NCBI GenBank assembly: GCA_023974075.1
Contig: CM043803.1
Coordinates: 806,001 to 870,000 of the forward strand
Direction: 5' to 3'
Length of the DNA stretch: 64,000 nucleotides
Origin: Chaenocephalus aceratus
Lineage: Eukaryota > Chordata > Actinopteri > Perciformes > Channichthyidae
Shown here: positions 11,289 through 23,188 of the stretch, one piece after another
How positions within the stretch are numbered: position 1 is the first letter of the stretch
Layout of the letters: each line of letters opens with the position of its first letter
The notes under the pieces: generated by a model
Seen by the model: only the letters and a program-made list of their open reading frames with translations
The model's database searches: none
Told to the model about the DNA's origin: nothing
Position numbers and translations under genes: made by a program

Positions 11289-11987
11289 CTTTGAAGATAG
11301 GGACCGGCACCATAGACTTTCTGCCCAGAGAGCTTTGGGGGGGAGTTTGGCGGAGCTCAGCGGTACCAGTGGTCATTATGTCTGAGTCATTAGAAATGTC
11401 AGGCTTTGAATAGCCGGCTCTGTGTAACCACGAGTCACTGCTGCTGTTTTCAGTCGCCGTATCGGACGGCATTTTGGTTAAAATGCTGTCCGTGTCAGAA
11501 ATGTTCCTGCCGCCATTAAGATCTTCTGAAGGAGAGTCAGAGTGTGACAGCCTTTGAGCTTGTTGTGTTTCTGCGGACATGCTTTCGAACGTTAAAACGG
11601 CGTCATCTTTTTCAGAGCTGTCTGTCTCTCCTTGATTGACCAACACCTCTTTGTCCCCAATGGACGTCAGGTCTTCCAAAGCAGCGCTCCGAATCAAAGA
11701 CATCCCGGGCAGATTGCTGGTTTCACTCAGGCACTCGGAGGCGTCCAGGCTGATCGCCCGTTGAGAGTCCACGGCTGCAGGGCTCGCCATGTCGTCCCGT
11801 CTTATCTCCGACCCGTGGCTGAGGTCTTCAGAGGCCCATAAAGACTCACCTAGCCTCTTCCCACACTCTTCCACCGCCTCATTTCCTGGGTCCATCGGGC
11901 AGGAAGCTCCCATGGAGTCAATGCCCTCCCTAGTGGCTCCATCGCCCGCACACACAAAGTCACGGCAGTCTCCAGAAGCACGCTTTG
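11289..11987 (-). CDS. mapt: tau large cassette exon (699 nt), exon-4A / big-tau-like
   Basis: A 233-codon, phase 1-1 exon beginning KRASGDCRDFVCAGDG and ending SMVPVPIFK. It is acidic and Ser/Thr-rich, and its position and size resemble the big-tau exon 4A of other vertebrates, although the sequence is not obviously conserved. The acceptor is good (a CTAAC branch-like site then AAATTAG). The donor is weak (AAAG|GTCTGT) but is the only site giving the right phase into the 35-nt exon. Because it is symmetric, skipping it keeps frame. If the donor were not used, translation would run on into a hydrophobic stretch and stop at about 11,185. Confidence 0.83.
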
Positions 11988-12964
11988 CTAATTTGTTAGG
12001 AAAGGAGATTAATGATGACATTCACAGCACTTGTTTTCCATCTCCCCATTGAAACTAAATATATAATTAAAGATGGGACAGAACTGGACAAATGCCGTCC
12101 ATGACCAAAAGTCTATTTGGATATTTCCATAAACAGAAGAACAGAGAGCTAAAAAAAAGTGAGATGTGATCAATGGTGGAAAAAAAACCTTCACATGAAA
12201 TAAAAATGAGATGGAAATGGACATTAATGCATCACATCAGGCTGACAGACAACACATGATGCATTCAAGTGAACAGAATGAACAACAGACGACTAACATC
12301 ATTCCTTTCCATAATAAGAATTAAATACAACAATTATAGAGCTATATAAAGTGTATGCAGTCTGGATTGTGGCACTGCAACAAATATAGACGTTTACAGT
12401 GTACAATAAGAATTATTATAAAAATAAAATAGTATAAAATAATACAAAGGTATAAGTAATAAATTAATACATTAATTCATAAGGAATGTGCATGCATTAA
12501 AAATACAATTACATTTGCAAATCATTTATTATGTTTAATCATTTTGCCTTTGACTTATACATTACATTTTAAATCACAATATTATCTAAAACATGTTGAA
12601 GATGCTTTTTGCTATGTGACAGATGTCTTTTTTTAAAGCTTAAATATTTAATTGAATTCATGTTATGTAAAATGTTGCTTTGCTTTTGCATTTTTATACA
12701 AATAATGGATCAGACATATAAAGTGAAATAGTGCGGTTTGAGTAAATTGTACAATTAATTTTGTGAAGTGTAATGATAATGCTTTTACTTTAATAACTAC
12801 GCATCTAAAATGACCCTTCTCTATGGTTTAATGTATTAGTAAGTACCAATTAAACCCCGTCAGGTATCACATAAAACAGTCCTGGAGTCCTAACTGTCCA
12901 TATCCATCAGCTGCCGTCATTAAATACAGCCCAAGTGCGATCAATCAAATACTTAACAGCCTAC

Positions 12965-12979
12965 CTGTGGAAGCTGCTC

Positions 12980-13009
<30 letters not shown>
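12965..13009 (-). CDS. mapt: tau CAG-repeat exon encoding poly-alanine (45 nt)
   Basis: A 45-nt phase 1-1 exon between an acceptor within a CAG run and donor GTAGGC. Phase continuity from both sides gives alanines followed by GGAAST, not glutamine or serine. Nine CAG units are exonic and the tenth forms the acceptor itself. Poly-alanine is not a feature of mammalian tau that I know of. The exon may be an alternative cassette. Confidence 0.68.
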
Positions 13010-13012
<3 letters not shown>

Positions 13013-14398
13013 AACATGATGAGACAAATGGAAACATATATGAGTAACGACTTTCTGTCATTTTAAGTCATCAATGCAAAGAAATCAATCTCACTGCAAA
13101 GAATTCAATACAAAGCCCACACACAGCATGTCTTCAGTTAATGCAGAAAGCCCAGAGCAAATCAAGGTTACATGTATCATTGAAAACAAAGAGATGAATA
13201 TGCAAACAGTGTTTATGTGAGTGTGACGCTGTGCAGCAGAACCATGTGGTGCTTCAGCTGTTTCTAACATCATTCTGTTGCATCTGTTTAACAGATCACA
13301 GGACGCTTAAATCTGCCTTGAGCTTTGGCGCATTCCCGCCATTCTGATATAGCCAGCATGTAAGCATCTTTTCTGTCCGTTTATGATCATGTGTAGTTCT
13401 AAAAAGGAGCAAGTCATCAACCATTACAGCAAGCATGAAGCCAAGCCAAAGGATAAACCACAAATACAAAAACAGCACTCTTTTCCATTCATGATGCTGA
13501 AAGAAAAAGATAGTAAGCCACATTTAAATCAGTACAAACACAAGAGCAGCTTCGGGTCATACAAATTGAAGAAATTGTTCCACATTTTTGGAAATTCCCA
13601 AACTTGCTTAGAGTTAGATGAGAAAATTGATACCACTCTCACTTCTGCATGTTCAACATGAAGCTACAGCAGCTTAGCACAATGACTGGAAGCACGGGTA
13701 AAAAACTAGCCTAAATAAAGCTTTCTAATAATAAACCCTGCATGATAGGTTACATTTTAGGTACAGTGTGTTGGTTTGTTTAAAGTACACAGATAAAACA
13801 AGATATTTAAAGAATTCTAAAAGACACTTCAGTGTTTTCTGATTCATTGAAAAAATATCTTAAGTTGCCAAACAATGTTAGCCAGTGAGCTTTAGTGTCG
13901 GAGCAATCATCTGCTCCTTAAAACCCACTGTCTGTGTTTTAACATGCTCTTTTGTTTTATTGTTCTGTCTTTTAAATTGTTTTATTTAAGTATTCCAGTA
14001 ATGTGTGTTGCATGTTTTAAATTGATTGTATTTAGTTGTTTAAAAGGAAATGTGTTTTAGGTAATGCTGTCAAAATTATCGCGTTAACGGCGGTAATTAA
14101 TTTTTTGAATTAATTGCGTTAAAATATTTAACGCATTTAACGCATGTGCAGAATGGCCCGCCCCATACGTGCCACCAGTGGCAGCGCCAGGGTATGGCTG
14201 GGGTAGGCTACAGCCATACCAAGAAATGGCTTAGCCCCACCATGAAAAATGATGTTAAAGTAAGCAAAATAAAGTCCACCAACTCGCGGAGTAAATTGCA
14301 CAGACAGCAGTTAGTAAGATTGATTTCAGTAGCCACTTGTCTGGAAATACCGAAGACTAGAAACGGTTTTGAAAACTTTTGTCACGTAGTGATCGTCT

Positions 14399-14815
14399 TA
14401 TCACGATTCTCATGTTATGTCACGTTTGTAGTTTTGTCTGTGTTGGTGTTTTTCTTGTCTTTGGGTTTTATTGTGTAAAGTGTTCACCCCCGTTTCCTGC
14501 CTGTCTGCTTTCTGTCTGTTTCCCTCCCTGATTACCCGATTGTGTTCACCTGTTGTCCTTGTGTTTCTCCTCCCCTGCCCAGCTGTGTCTTGTTCTGTGA
14601 TTACCCTTCTGTGTATTTAGTCTAGTCTTCCCCTGTGTTCCATGTCGGTTCATTGTTTCCCCTCCATGTCATTCCACGGTCTGTGTTCCTTGTGCTGCTC
14701 GTTGGTGTTGGATTTTTGGATTCTGCCTTGTTTTGCCACAGCTTTAATTTATTTAATAAAGCTCGCTTTTCGTTATTCTGCATTTGAGTCCTACCTGCTT
14801 CACCCATTCGTAACA
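14399..14815 (+). mobile_element. Solo LTR (417 bp)
   Basis: It begins TATCACGATTCTCATG and ends CATTCGTAACA, with a perfect 5-bp duplication CGTCT on both sides (14,394-14,398 and 14,816-14,820). The body matches the LTR at 48,329, including the CTTGTGTTTCTCCTCCCCTG block, and a polyadenylation-type AATAAA lies near 14,755. Only one LTR is present, so it is a recombination remnant. Confidence 0.85.
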
Positions 14816-14925
14816 CGTCTTCTCAATAGAACATCTTTGATAATGTCTTCTGGCCAATCAGAATCAAGATAACGGCGTGGTGTTGTCCCGACGGAGAATA
14901 CTTTTGCTGTAGTAGGTGCACATAA

Positions 14926-15525
14926 CGGCCCGTCCACACAGCGGCGTGCGTTGAAGCTTCCAACGCTTCTGCCCATTCACTTTGAATGGGGTGACGTCAC
15001 TTTTAGCCGAACTGTATTTTGGGAAGCGACGTGGAGCGTTGCTGGCGTTACTCGCTTCAAAAGTTGAACAATGTTCAACTTTTGATGCCTCGACGGAGGC
15101 GTCAGCCAATGAAATCCCGTTTATGCAAATCTGCCAGTACAAGCGCTAGCCAATCAAACCGCGTGTATGCTGGGAGAGACTACGCAGGTCATTTCCTCAT
15201 ATTCAAAAAAATGGAGGGAAAATTCATTATAGCGGTAGTGAATCACCCGGTGCTGTATGATCAGTCTCTGTTCACCTACCGGGATACAAACCAGAGGAGC
15301 GAGGCATGGAGGGAGGTGGCAGAGACAGTGGGTGAAATTGGTAGGTGTTCGCCTGTTTTGGGATTTTATATCCAGTTTACTTCGTTTTAACATTGCTATT
15401 GCTTTGTATGCCGGGGGCGGGAGATTCATGTGATTGGTTGTTGGTCGCGTTGCTCGCAAAAAATCCCCAAGCTTCAGATACGCCCACCTCCAAGCGTAAA
15501 CGCACGCTGCTGTGTGGACGCTCCG
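14926..15525 (+). mobile_element. PIF/Harbinger-like MITE, copy 2 (600 bp), with MADF-like exon
   Basis: Ends CGGCCCGTCCACACAGC and its inverse are flanked by TAA on both sides. An open frame around 15,210-15,350 reads NHPVLYDQSLFTYRDTNQ then AWREVAETVG, a MADF/Myb-SANT-like DNA-binding start as found in the accessory protein of Harbinger transposons. It is followed by a GTAGGT donor-like site. Confidence 0.85.
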
Positions 15526-15528
15526 TAA

Positions 15529-16167
15529 CGGAACCTACACACGGCGGCGTGCGTTGCCGCTTGGCGGTGGGCGTGTCTTGAGCTTGGGGAGTCAACGCGA
15601 GCAACAACCAATCACATGAATGTCCCGCCCCGGACATACAAAGCAAAGCATTCATGCTACATCCATGCTGGCTAAATATACTGTCTATGCTTGCTAGCCG
15701 TCCATTCAAACGAAGTACACTGGATATAAACTCCCCAAACAAGCGAAAACCTACCAGTTTCCCCCACTGTCTCTGCCACCTCCCCCCATGCCTGGCTCCT
15801 CCGGTTTGTATCCCTGTATGTAAAGAGGGACTGGTCATAGAGTACCGGGTGATTCCCTACCGCCACGATCATTTTCTCCTCTATTTTTTGACATATGGGA
15901 AATAACTGCGGTCTGGCTCTCCCAACATACACACGGTTTGATTGGCTAGCGCTTGTACTGTCAGATTTGCATAAGCGGGATTTGATTGGCTGACGCCTCC
16001 GTCGAGGCGGCAAAAGTAGAACATTGCTCTACTTTTGCAGCGAGCACCGCGAGAGAAGCTATGCTTTGCTCCCACAATGCAGTTGGGCGAATCGTGATGT
16101 CACCCTATTCAAAGTGAATGGGCAGAAGCGCTGAAGCGGCAACGCACACCGCCGTGTGTAGGGGCCG
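15529..16167 (-). mobile_element. PIF/Harbinger-like MITE, copy 3 (639 bp), inverted
   Basis: It begins directly after the TAA that closes copy 2 and ends with GGGGCCG followed by TAA. Its inside is the reverse complement of copy 2. On the minus strand it codes NHPVLYDQSLFTYRDTNRR then AWGEVAETVG (about 15,770-15,890), the most intact MADF-like exon of the three. Confidence 0.85.
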
Positions 16168-16993
16168 TAACTGGTACGCAGGTACGCATGCGCGGCAACA
16201 ATCTGAAATGCTTACCGTCACTTGTGTCACAAAACGCATTTGCGTACCGACGTACTTGTGAAGCTTTTCCAGAAGGTGGTTAGATCACCCCCCTGTGTTG
16301 ATAGAAATCAACACGTAATGAAATAAGACCCCACGGTTTGATGATTGATAGGTGTGTGGGCCGACTTTCATTTTGACACACAGAACAATGTTATAATAAA
16401 CATACATACATAGGCTACTGTATGTTAAATGGACATATCCGCCTTCTTTCATTTATCTTTCCATTCCCACAACAATATACATAAAGAAATGGCATATGTT
16501 GGACATAGTTTGAATGGTGATTAATCATGATTAATTAATTTTTAAGTTGTGATTAATCTGATTAAAAAATGTAATCGTTTGACAGCCCTAGTTTTAGGTT
16601 GACTTTTAAAATCTGTCCAGGGACTACAGATGAAAAATAGCTTCTTGGCTAACTCTGGCACATTTACAGAAATGTTAATTAATGTGCTCTGTCCCTGTTA
16701 AATAAATGAATAAATCAAATAAAAGTGGTGCTAGAAGAAGGATTTTGTTTTTGGACAGATTTGTGCAAGCAGTTCCCCCGTTTCTTGTCTTCAAGCTAAG
16801 CTAGGCTAAGCTAATTGACGTTAAGCTAACCGGCTGCTGGCTGTAGCTTCCTTTGTTGAATCATACAGACCCGATAGTGGTATCAATCTTCTCATGCAAG
16901 AATGAGAATATATTTCCCAAAATGTCAAACTAGGAAAACAACTAAAAGCGCAAGCGGCTGAAAGAGGCAGGAGCTGAAAGAGCGGAGGCGTAC

Positions 16994-17083
16994 CAAGCTG
17001 CCCCTCGCCTCCACATGAAGTGCTCTCTGTTTCTGAGAGCTCAGGCCCTGCCGCTTCAACACCGGCCTTCTCTGACGTCTCCA
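16994..17083 (-). CDS. mapt: tau acidic N-terminal exon (90 nt)
   Basis: A 90-nt phase 1-1 exon, acceptor ATCCTGCAG, donor GTACGC. It codes VETSEKAGVEAAGPELSETE then STSCGGEGQL. The acidic, alanine-rich composition fits the tau projection domain (human exons 2-4 region). It is symmetric, so it can be skipped in frame like human exons 2 and 3. Confidence 0.8.
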
Positions 17084-18076
17084 CTGCAGGATAAATGGAT
17101 GTCAGTCAGTCAGAAAAATAGGAATAGCTCATCCATAAACATCTCTCTAATTTGACTTACTTTCCTCTGGTTTATTAAAGCTAAATTAGCTCTGAAACGA
17201 CACCTCCTGAGCTCATGCTGTTGTATTTATCACGTTCACAGCCAGGAGCTGTTCAACAGATCAAGGAGTATTTCCACCCGATGACCCTGCTTTCCACTAC
17301 ATCTTAGGACTCGCTGTCACTCTCACTATTTATGATCAAAGCATGCTCCACCCAGGCTGAAGTGGAGCTACTGTGGCTAATTCTCACAGGCATAGAGAGA
17401 CATGACTTCCCCTGTTAGTCACCATGTTAGTGTGTGGCTAGGGAAGAGATGTTGTTCCCTGTGTAGTTTGTCGCACTGTGTTTGTACTGAGAACACAGCT
17501 GCTGTACATGCAGCAGTATGAATGTAACGTGAAGTGCATTTACTTAAGTACTGTCCTTAAGTACACACTTGAGGTACCACTTTCTACTTTTATTCCATTA
17601 CAATTCAGAGGGAAATTGGGGGTATTTGTACTTCACTTATTTATCTGACAGCTTTACAAGTTACTTATTTTTCACAGAAAACACAAGAAATGTATACATT
17701 ATGTTTTGTTAGAAATTAAATGACCGTGCGAACATGTACAGCTGAGAAGCTTCATTGATAAATCAATTAGCCTATTAACAGAAAACTATTTGAATACATG
17801 GGCAATACATATAAGGCACAATAAATAAGAACACAAGCAGAAATATGTAGATTCAAACCAAGACGAGCTGAAAAAATGAAAAGTGTAAAGGTGGGAGAAA
17901 ACCAAGAAACTGAGATTAACATTTCTCGAATGATATCTCTGACAAAAGGAAAAGTTATTGATAAAAAAAGAGAAATGAATTGGAAAAACTGCATACAAAC
18001 TGAAACGTGCTTAATGAAGGTTAAGTTGAGTCAATAAAGTCCGAGCGTCAGACATGAGGCGCGCAGGCGGTCGTAC
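17084..18076. other. mapt intron
   Basis: A 1-kb intron including a short fish-type dispersed repeat near 17,535-17,670 (TACTTAAGTACTG motif). No further exon seen. Confidence 0.6.
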
Positions 18077-18148
18077 CAGGGTGCACCTTGTCGCCACAGA
18101 GCTCAGACACAGGTGTAGCCCCGTTTTCACTGACAGCTGCTTCAGGCT
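18077..18148 (-). CDS. mapt: tau acidic N-terminal exon (72 nt)
   Basis: A 72-nt phase 1-1 exon, acceptor TTATTCCTCAG, donor GTACGA. It codes EPEAAVSENGATPVSELCGD then KVHP, joined upstream to the start exon as GIMK-EPEAAV. It is acidic and low-complexity, as expected for the projection domain. Confidence 0.8.
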
Positions 18149-21100
18149 CTGAGGAATAAAGGTTAACTGAAGGTCAGGCTGGAGGTTCAGCATGAAAGAC
18201 ATTCACTTGAGACACTTGTTTTGAGCTGTTAAATTGAATTAAAATGGTTAAAACCTTTGCGACAGTCACTGTTATTTAGCTGTTAAATCCTGACTCCCTG
18301 TAAATGAGGAAATAAGACAAGAACAAACCATAAAAACACAATGAAACAGGTCTCAAAGTAAAAAATGACCAAATGCTTACATCCTAAATAATAAAATGGT
18401 ATGTTGGGGAAGATTCAATCTGTTAGTACATTATAAACATGCACAAGAAACACTTTCTTTCTTAATTTCCCTCAGCCATATTCACAGAAGCACATAAAAA
18501 TAAAAAAATTAAAAATGTTAACCCATTAGACAATATTCAAAGGCAGAAATCCTGACATTTATTTAAACTAGTGTATCCACACAGTCTTTAAAGTAACTTA
18601 AATCCATTTATAATGAGCTTGGACTGATCAATTTGTCATGAATGTATCATACTATTGGACTTCAAGACTGCATAAGAGTTAGAAAAATAACATTTGTAGT
18701 AATTGTATTTTTTGTGTAATACATCTCGATTATTTCTATATTTGAATGGCCACAATTATAGGAAAAAAAGCTATATGTTAAAATGTATGCTTTGAAAGCA
18801 TGGAGAGTAAACCAACAAATACAATTGTGGGCTGGACAGAAAAATAATAAATTGAAAGTCATGAGAATGCTCCATGGGGGGGAGTTGCAGATTAAGCTGA
18901 TCGTTGGCTGAACATCGATAATTATTTCAAATACAAATGGCACCTTCCACTTTTTTATATATCTATTCTTAAGATATCAATCATAGCCACTTTAACTTTG
19001 GAGAAAATCAACTTTTCAAACTAACAACATCCCATTTTAAGTTGATTACTTATTAAAGGAAAAACATTTTGAAACCATCAGTTATTACAATGTACCGCTC
19101 TACACATCATGTACCAACTATAACCACTCAACTACCTTTATCCTACGAGCACCACACTTTCCAACTACGTTTCCGCTCTAACAGATTGATGACACGCACT
19201 CGGTGTTTCACCATTGACAGACTGCGTGTGCTGCTGCTGCTTCCTGTTTGCATGTGAGAAGATGGGAAGTGGAAGCAGGGAGAACGTCTGCACTAATGAG
19301 GGCTGTAAACTGGGGGAAGCTAGGCTACGCACTAATTAGCCATACGGCGGATATAAGGGATGAGAAAGAGGAAACGGAAACTGATTATTAGCTACTGAAC
19401 AATGTGCCAGGACAGTTATTACTTATTCTATAACTGTGCAACTGAAACATTTGACATTATTTACCCTTTCATAACATGTGCCTTTTTCTGTGCAGCATTA
19501 AAGGCCTGATTGTGTATGGACTGAATTGGCAGCGTGCAGCGCCACAGTCTCGTTCTGACCCAGAGGCCTGGACTACAGAGCACAGTGCAGCTGCAGTCGG
19601 CACTCGAGCATGTCTTGTATCCATTATGTAAAAGTGGGATCAAACAAAGCAGAGTTGAAACTGTGGGGCTCGGCCTCGGCCCCATGATCAGTACCGATCA
19701 CAGACACTTTAAGAAACAGCTCGGAGATTTCAATCTTTTTAAATCCCTCTCTTTGGGAACTTTTAAGAATATGCTCTGTGATTAAAGCGCCAAAAGGTTG
19801 AGTTAAACTCCAACTTGTGAGCCACAAAGATTGAGTCAGCTTGATTAGAAACATGGAACTATCGGCAGATACTAAACATGTCATTATTGGTTTATAACAC
19901 ACTGTAATGTAGCTATAAGCACATATGAAGACAGTTTGAAGTGATTTTTCATAATATGTTTATGGTGTTAATAAAAACTACATGGCTTAATTTTATGTAG
20001 GCATAGTAGACTATTTAACATGCTAATTTATATATGTGCATAAAAACAATCCAGAACTTCTCTTTAATTCATACAATGACATATTTACTTAGACAGCTAG
20101 TCATTATTATCTGTTAAGAACGGTGCATTATTCACTGGTGTCAATACATATAAATAAACTATATTGAAGCAGTTATTATAATCTTTGTAGAGCTTGTTCT
20201 TTTAAGCTAATATATGCTAAAGCGCACATGTTCAATATTAGTAAATGTGTTTCAACTGCAACTGATATAATAAATAAACCATGTTGTGTATTTGTAACAG
20301 CTCACTGACGGAGTGAAGCTGGTGTGTGAGATGCCAGAACATCGGAGCTGACCCATGACCTAATGATGAGAAGATAATATGAATGCTGTCATCCGGATTA
20401 GTCATTATGGCCAGACAGACAACAACAGTGTGTGAAATAGCTCAGCTGCTAATTCATTTGAATGGGGGGAATGATTTGATGAGGCTCCTGCAGAATAACA
20501 CAATGTGACGTCATTTGGCGAGCTGCAGCACTGGCCAATCGAATGGGTGCAAACTTTAAATTAGGAAGTATTTCATTGTTGACTGTGCAGGTGTATTCTA
20601 CTATGGACAAGTGACATTTATTGCCGATCTGAGTATCCCTCTAAATCAGTGCTTCTCAAAGTGTGGTCCGCGGACCACTGGTGGTCCGTGAGCGCCCCCT
20701 AGTGGTCGGTGAGTATATTGGTAACATTTCACATTTGAAATAAATAAATTAATTTAAGTTTTCCGCACTCTCGCGGGAATATCTCTGCAATGGAGCGAGC
20801 TTAAGTTTCACTTTTGATTGCATGATATAGCCCAGCGCAACACCTTCATCACACATGTTGCCGCTTGTTTGTACCATTTTCAGGTGATTTGTAGTCTGTT
20901 CTAAAAAAACGATGTGTTTTTGGATATTTGTGGAGTTAGGTGGTCCGCGAGTGTTTTGTTATTGGTTAAGTGGTCCTTGGTATGAAGAAGTTTGAGAAAC
21001 ACTGCTCTCAATCATCTTCATGATTTTTTTTAAATAGTATACGGTCAGGAATGGATAAAAAAAAACAAGTCAAATATATATTATGGAAGGTTGTCAAGTG

Positions 21101-21375
21101 GACTAAGTACATATTAGACATTTTAACTGACAAAACATATGAGTGTGTATATAATAACATTTATATTATTTCATCCCAATTAAAAGCCTGCTCCTTGTTA
21201 TTTTTATTTTTGTTGTGATATCCGAGGTAAAGACGTACCATGTGCAATTGTAAATAAAAAACGTGTGGAAGAGCCACACTTCAAAGCAAGCCTGTAAGAA
21301 CACAGGGTTGTTTCGGCACAGACTGTAAACCCTTGCGATATTGAGACATATAAATACATTTGACTTATGTCTGAC
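18149..21375. other. mapt intron 1-2
   Basis: A 3.2-kb AT-rich intron. The only recognised element is the hAT MITE at 20,647-21,004. Confidence 0.65.
20647..21004. mobile_element. hAT MITE, copy 2 (358 bp)
   Basis: Same family as 10,325-10,671, with ends CAGTGCTTCTCAAAGT and AAGTTTGAGAAACACTG. Flanking 8-mers are CTCTAAAT and CTCTCAAT (7 of 8 identical). Confidence 0.87.
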
Positions 21376-21490
21376 CTTTCATGATGCCGTTCTCCTGGTG
21401 GTGCTGGTCGCTGATGGTAATGTTGGCTAAGGAGGAGCTCATGGTGTCTGCGGAGGTGTAGCTGTTGGAGGAGTTGTTCGTGTAGTCCAT
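21376..21490 (-). CDS. mapt: tau exon 1, start codon exon
   Basis: The coding part begins at ATG 21,490 and reads MDYTNNSSNSYTSADTMSSS then LANITISDQHHQENGIMK, leaving in phase 1 at donor GTCAGA. The exon itself starts at 21,508 after the acceptor TTCTTCTGCAG, so only 18 nt of 5' UTR are on it and the leader must continue on an upstream exon. The next in-frame ATG is internal, so 21,490 is the natural start. It corresponds to human MAPT exon 1, which also follows a long first intron. Confidence 0.9.
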
Positions 21491-22534
21491 TGCCAGTCGC
21501 AAGTCAGGCTGCAGAAGAACAACACACGCAGAGGAGGACACAGTTAGTCCGGGATGTGGCACGTAACATAATGTCAAGTCATACACTTCAAAGAGCAGCT
21601 GACCCGGATGCCCACCTGGTTTAAGGATTAAAAATGATGAGGACGCACTTCATGGACACTTTGTCTTCCGGCGTGCAACACCAATAAATGTAAACAGACA
21701 CTGAGTCTGTGAAAAATCGGTTATTTATACATCTGACGTGGGATCGGCGCTTCATGTTACAGCCTGACAGACACAAATAGTCCCTTCTAACCATGTGCAC
21801 GCCGTCCTCGCTGTCATGAGCTGCACTTCCTAAACAACCTCCTCTGGACAAGTGCAGCATGTGTTTCATGTAATGTTTCAGCATTATCATCACCGTCATT
21901 AAGATGCTAACACTCAGGGCTGGGGAAGAATTCAGATCATTGGCCCAACGATAAGGACTAACTGTAAAAATGCTCAGATACAAATAATAGCCATGCACTG
22001 AGAATGTTACTTCAGTTCAATTACAGAAGTATTATCATGAAAATGTACCTAAATATAAAGAACTAAAAGTAAAAAAATCATATTCTTTTATTCTTTTAGG
22101 ATTATTTATCAAATGTTCATAACAAGCGTATGAAGTTTTGAGTTTCACCAAAAGTTTGTTTTATGACTCAAATTATTATGGATTAATTTTATGATTATTA
22201 TCTCCATATATACTAGACTAGATAATATTATTGGATTATTAAGAAAATAATACAAATGTGTTTTGCAATTACCCAGGGCCCAAAGTGACAGCTTTAGTAT
22301 GAACAATACATAGAAATTACTAAAATAATTTAAAAAAGGATCACATCTTCAGATTTGAGAATCTTGATCAAAGGCTCAATAAAAAACGTTTTTAATATAA
22401 AATGATTATGTCAATTAATCATACTATCAATCATCTATTTGATTAATCTATAATAAAAAAATTGTATAAACTCTTAATATATATTATGTAATGTGGTAAG
22501 TAACTAAAGCTGTCAAATAATTGTAGTGGAGATT

Positions 22535-22990
22535 TAACACAAGAACCGCCAGAGATTTTTTTATACCTAAAACCGCCACCGGGGTCAAATTGACCCAGCA
22601 TTAGAAAGCATTGATTTTCAAAGTAAAAGTATTGCTTTAAAAAGAAAAATGGTCCTGGTATTGGTATTTTGACAAGCAATTTTGTTAAATTGTTTCGTTT
22701 ATTAACGGTACAACATAGGGTTTCGTGAGGCGGTTGTCGTTGTTGGGTGAAAACTAAACAAAAAAAACGGCGCAAGCAGTCTCCCGTGAGCGCTCCTTCA
22801 CTACAGACTGTCGCTATCAATCTATCTATCTCTCTCTCTCTAAATCTATCTCTTAATCTATAAGGAACTGCAGTAGACAAAAGGCGTTGCTATAGCAACA
22901 CGTCATGTTTGTTTACACGCAAAATCAATAGCGCGAAAAGGGGTGGGGTCAATATGACCCGCTTGGCGGAAATAGGTATAAATGGCAATT
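22535..22990. mobile_element. Possible MITE with imperfect inverted ends
   Basis: ATACCTAAAACCGCCACC then GGGTCAAATTGACCC on the left are mirrored loosely by GGGTCAATATGACCCG then GGCGGAAATAGGTAT on the right. No clear target duplication was found. Confidence 0.4.
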
Positions 22991-23188
22991 CTTTTGCCGA
23001 TGTCTTCAATCTGACTTCATATTAACAATTTTTAACAACATAGGGTGCTACATAACACACTTTCAGGAAAAGTCACGGACTGGGAGACTTTAATATGTTA
23101 TTGAAAAAAAGTTACATACAATAAAAAACAGCTCTGGGTCAAATTACAAAATGTGTTAAATACAAAATACACATTTGAGGTACTTAAG

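Larger units (their letters stand above)
14062..16590. mobile_element. hAT-like element with perfect 8-bp TSD, carrying nested insertions
   Basis: The left end TAATGCTGTCAAAATTAT and right end TTTGACAGCCCTA form imperfect inverted repeats. The flanks are a perfect GTTTTAGG duplication (14,054-14,061 and 16,591-16,598). Inside are a solo LTR (14,399-14,815) and two Harbinger MITEs (14,926-15,525 and 15,529-16,167), which inserted after it. Confidence 0.85.
13010..16993. other. mapt intron with nested transposons
   Basis: The intron consists largely of the hAT-like element 14,062-16,590, which carries a solo LTR and two Harbinger MITEs. 13,010-14,050 is AT-rich sequence without recognised features. 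Confidence 0.7.
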
